Of a DNA stretch of 5,954 nt, positions 4,938-5,954 are shown piece after piece (the stretch's first letter is position 1; each line of letters starts with the position of its first letter). The DNA is from Spirochaetaceae bacterium (GTDB lineage Bacteria > Spirochaetota > Spirochaetia > SZUA-6 > RPPD01). The notes beneath the pieces were generated by a model. That model was not told the origin of the DNA, ran no database searches, and saw only the letters and a list, made by a program, of their open reading frames with translations. The stretch lies in contig RPPD01000158.1 of assembly GCA_003818675.1 (NCBI GenBank), positions 1 through 5,954 of the forward strand, in the 5' to 3' direction. Position numbers and translations under genes: made by a program.

Positions 4938-5954
4938 CTATGTGTTATTTTCCTTTATAAGTTGCGCAATTAAGAAAGCCATTTCCAGACTCTGCGCATC
5001 GTTAAGTCTGGGGTCACAGTAACTTCTATAATTGCTTGAGAGATTGGAATCACGTATATCCTGGGCGCCACCCGTGCACTCGGTTACATCATCACCTGTC
5101 AGTTCAAAGTGCACGCCCGCAAGCCTGCTTTCACAAGTGCGGTGCACATGAAACGTCTCCTCCAGCTCGGAGAGGATCCTCGCGAAATCCCGCGTCTTGT
5201 ATCCGTCCGATGTGACAGTGGTGTTTCCATGCATGGGATCGCAGCTCCAGGTAACTGACAGCTTTTGTGTTAAAACCGCATGTATCAGCAGGGGCAGCTT
5301 TTTCCCGACATTTTCGTCCCCCAACCGTGTAATGAGTATGATCTTGCCGGCCTCGTTTTCAGGGTTGAGCAGCTTTACAAGTTCAGCCAGTTCCTTTGGA
5401 TTGCATTCCGGACCAAGCTTCACCCCAACAGGATTTGAAATACCCCGGAAGTATTCCACATGCCCGCTGTCAATGCCACGCGTCCGATCGCCGATCCAGA
5501 GCATATGTGCACCAGTGTTGTAGTATTTCCCGCTATCAGGCGACTTGCGCGTCATGGCCTGTTCAAATGGAAGGAGCAAACCCTCATGGGAAGTGTAAAA
5601 ATCGATCCTTCCCAGCTCGTCTGGATCAATGCCGCCAAAGGACTCCATGAAATGGATGGCGTCAAGTATATGTTCCACGATTTCGCTGTACTCATCCCAT
5701 CGCTCGGATTTTTCTATTGCGTGAAGATTCCATGAATACGGGTGATGCAGGTCTGCAAAGCCCGAGTCTATCATTGCACGGATGAAGTTGAGCGTGGCCG
5801 CGGAATAAAAGTAACTCTTGCCAAGGCGAAGTGGATCCGGCTTTCTTGACTCTGGAGTTGCTTCAAATCCATTGACGCAGTCCCCGCGGTAGGCAGGCAT
5901 TGTCTCTCCGTTTATAATCTCCGTGAGGGTGGAGCGCGGCTTGGCATACTGGCC
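4938..5954 (-). CDS. Type II 3-deoxy-D-arabino-heptulosonate 7-phosphate (DAHP) synthase (partial, N-terminus beyond window)
   Basis: The frame is open from the window edge to the TAG at 4938, giving 338 residues. The true start lies outside, since the fragment begins inside the conserved GQYAKPRS motif, well before the Met at 5900. This is the plant/mycobacterial class II enzyme, which condenses phosphoenolpyruvate and erythrose 4-phosphate in the first shikimate step. Visible motifs, in fragment numbering, are GQYAKPRS (1-8), YRGD (22-25), TSHEGLLLPFEQA (121-133), HMLWIGDRTR (150-159), ITR (208-210), DPMHGN (239-244), HFELTGDDVTEC (282-293) and CDPRLN (313-318). His242, Glu284 and Asp314 match three metal ligands. 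The fourth, a Cys, lies in the missing N-terminus, roughly 100 residues by family length. All visible catalytic motifs are intact, so the enzyme is probably active. The symbol is left blank because type II enzymes are named inconsistently (aroF, aroG, aroH). Confidence 0.96.
   Translation of the reverse strand, partial: GQYAKPRSTLTEIINGETMPAYRGDCVNGFEATPESRKPDPLRLGKSYFYSAATLNFIRAMIDSGFADLHHPYSWNLHAIEKSERWDEYSEIVEHILDAIHFMESFGGIDPDELGRIDFYTSHEGLLLPFEQAMTRKSPDSGKYYNTGAHMLWIGDRTRGIDSGHVEYFRGISNPVGVKLGPECNPKELAELVKLLNPENEAGKIILITRLGDENVGKKLPLLIHAVLTQKLSVTWSCDPMHGNTTVTSDGYKTRDFARILSELEETFHVHRTCESRLAGVHFELTGDDVTECTGGAQDIRDSNLSSNYRSYCDPRLNDAQSLEMAFLIAQLIKENNT

Noticed and set aside
4930..4950. Seven-base inverted repeat AAATAAC/GTTATTT spanning the DAHP synthase stop codon, as a terminator
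   Set aside because: The stem is short and made almost only of A-T pairs, and no separate T-run follows on either strand.
1..5954. CRISPR array, tRNA or rRNA gene, transposase, phage or defence system
   Set aside because: No regularly spaced direct repeats, no cloverleaf or rRNA-like stretches and no corresponding protein motifs were found on either strand.

Overview
The window looks like ordinary chromosome from a Gram-negative-type bacterium of intermediate G+C content. The host cannot be named from this sequence. A spirochaete-like environmental bacterium is my weak guess, from the lipoprotein with a relaxed lipobox and the look of the two-part acetyltransferase, but nothing here proves it. 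Seven protein genes are supported. Two of them, at the left and right edges, are cut by the window.

Left half, all on the minus strand, read from right to left: yjbQ (1593-2009), a small membrane-anchored protein of unknown function (1151-1534), a small AT-rich putative lipoprotein (624-977), and the N-terminal part of an ABC exporter (1-467). The lipoprotein gene is a self-contained unit, with its own extended -10 promoter (1001-1009) and a strong intrinsic terminator (563-597). A 17-bp inverted repeat (1089-1141) sits between it and its upstream neighbour. The ABC gene then has its own promoter (509-537).

Middle: a 136-bp divergent intergenic region (2010-2145) separates yjbQ from a plus-strand pair. 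The pair is an exported two-domain NagZ-type family 3 glycoside hydrolase (2146-3858) and a GNAT acetyltransferase (3885-4775), 26 bp apart and probably one operon. The best promoter for the hydrolase places its transcription start only a few bases before the ATG, with no Shine-Dalgarno sequence, so its mRNA may be leaderless. A small dyad overlaps the -10 box.

Right: a 162-bp convergent spacer (4776-4937) holds a palindromic ACAGGAT-type repeat element (4800-4889). Beyond it lies a minus-strand type II DAHP synthase (4938 to the window edge), the entry enzyme of the shikimate pathway.

The functions are mostly housekeeping: cell-wall amino-sugar recycling, aromatic biosynthesis, a YjbQ enzyme and transport. 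I see no CRISPR, transposase, phage, toxin-antitoxin or obvious defence system. The points most worth a second look are the leaderless hydrolase promoter, the two unexplained inverted-repeat elements, the AT-rich lipoprotein island and the uncharacterised N-terminal domain of the acetyltransferase.
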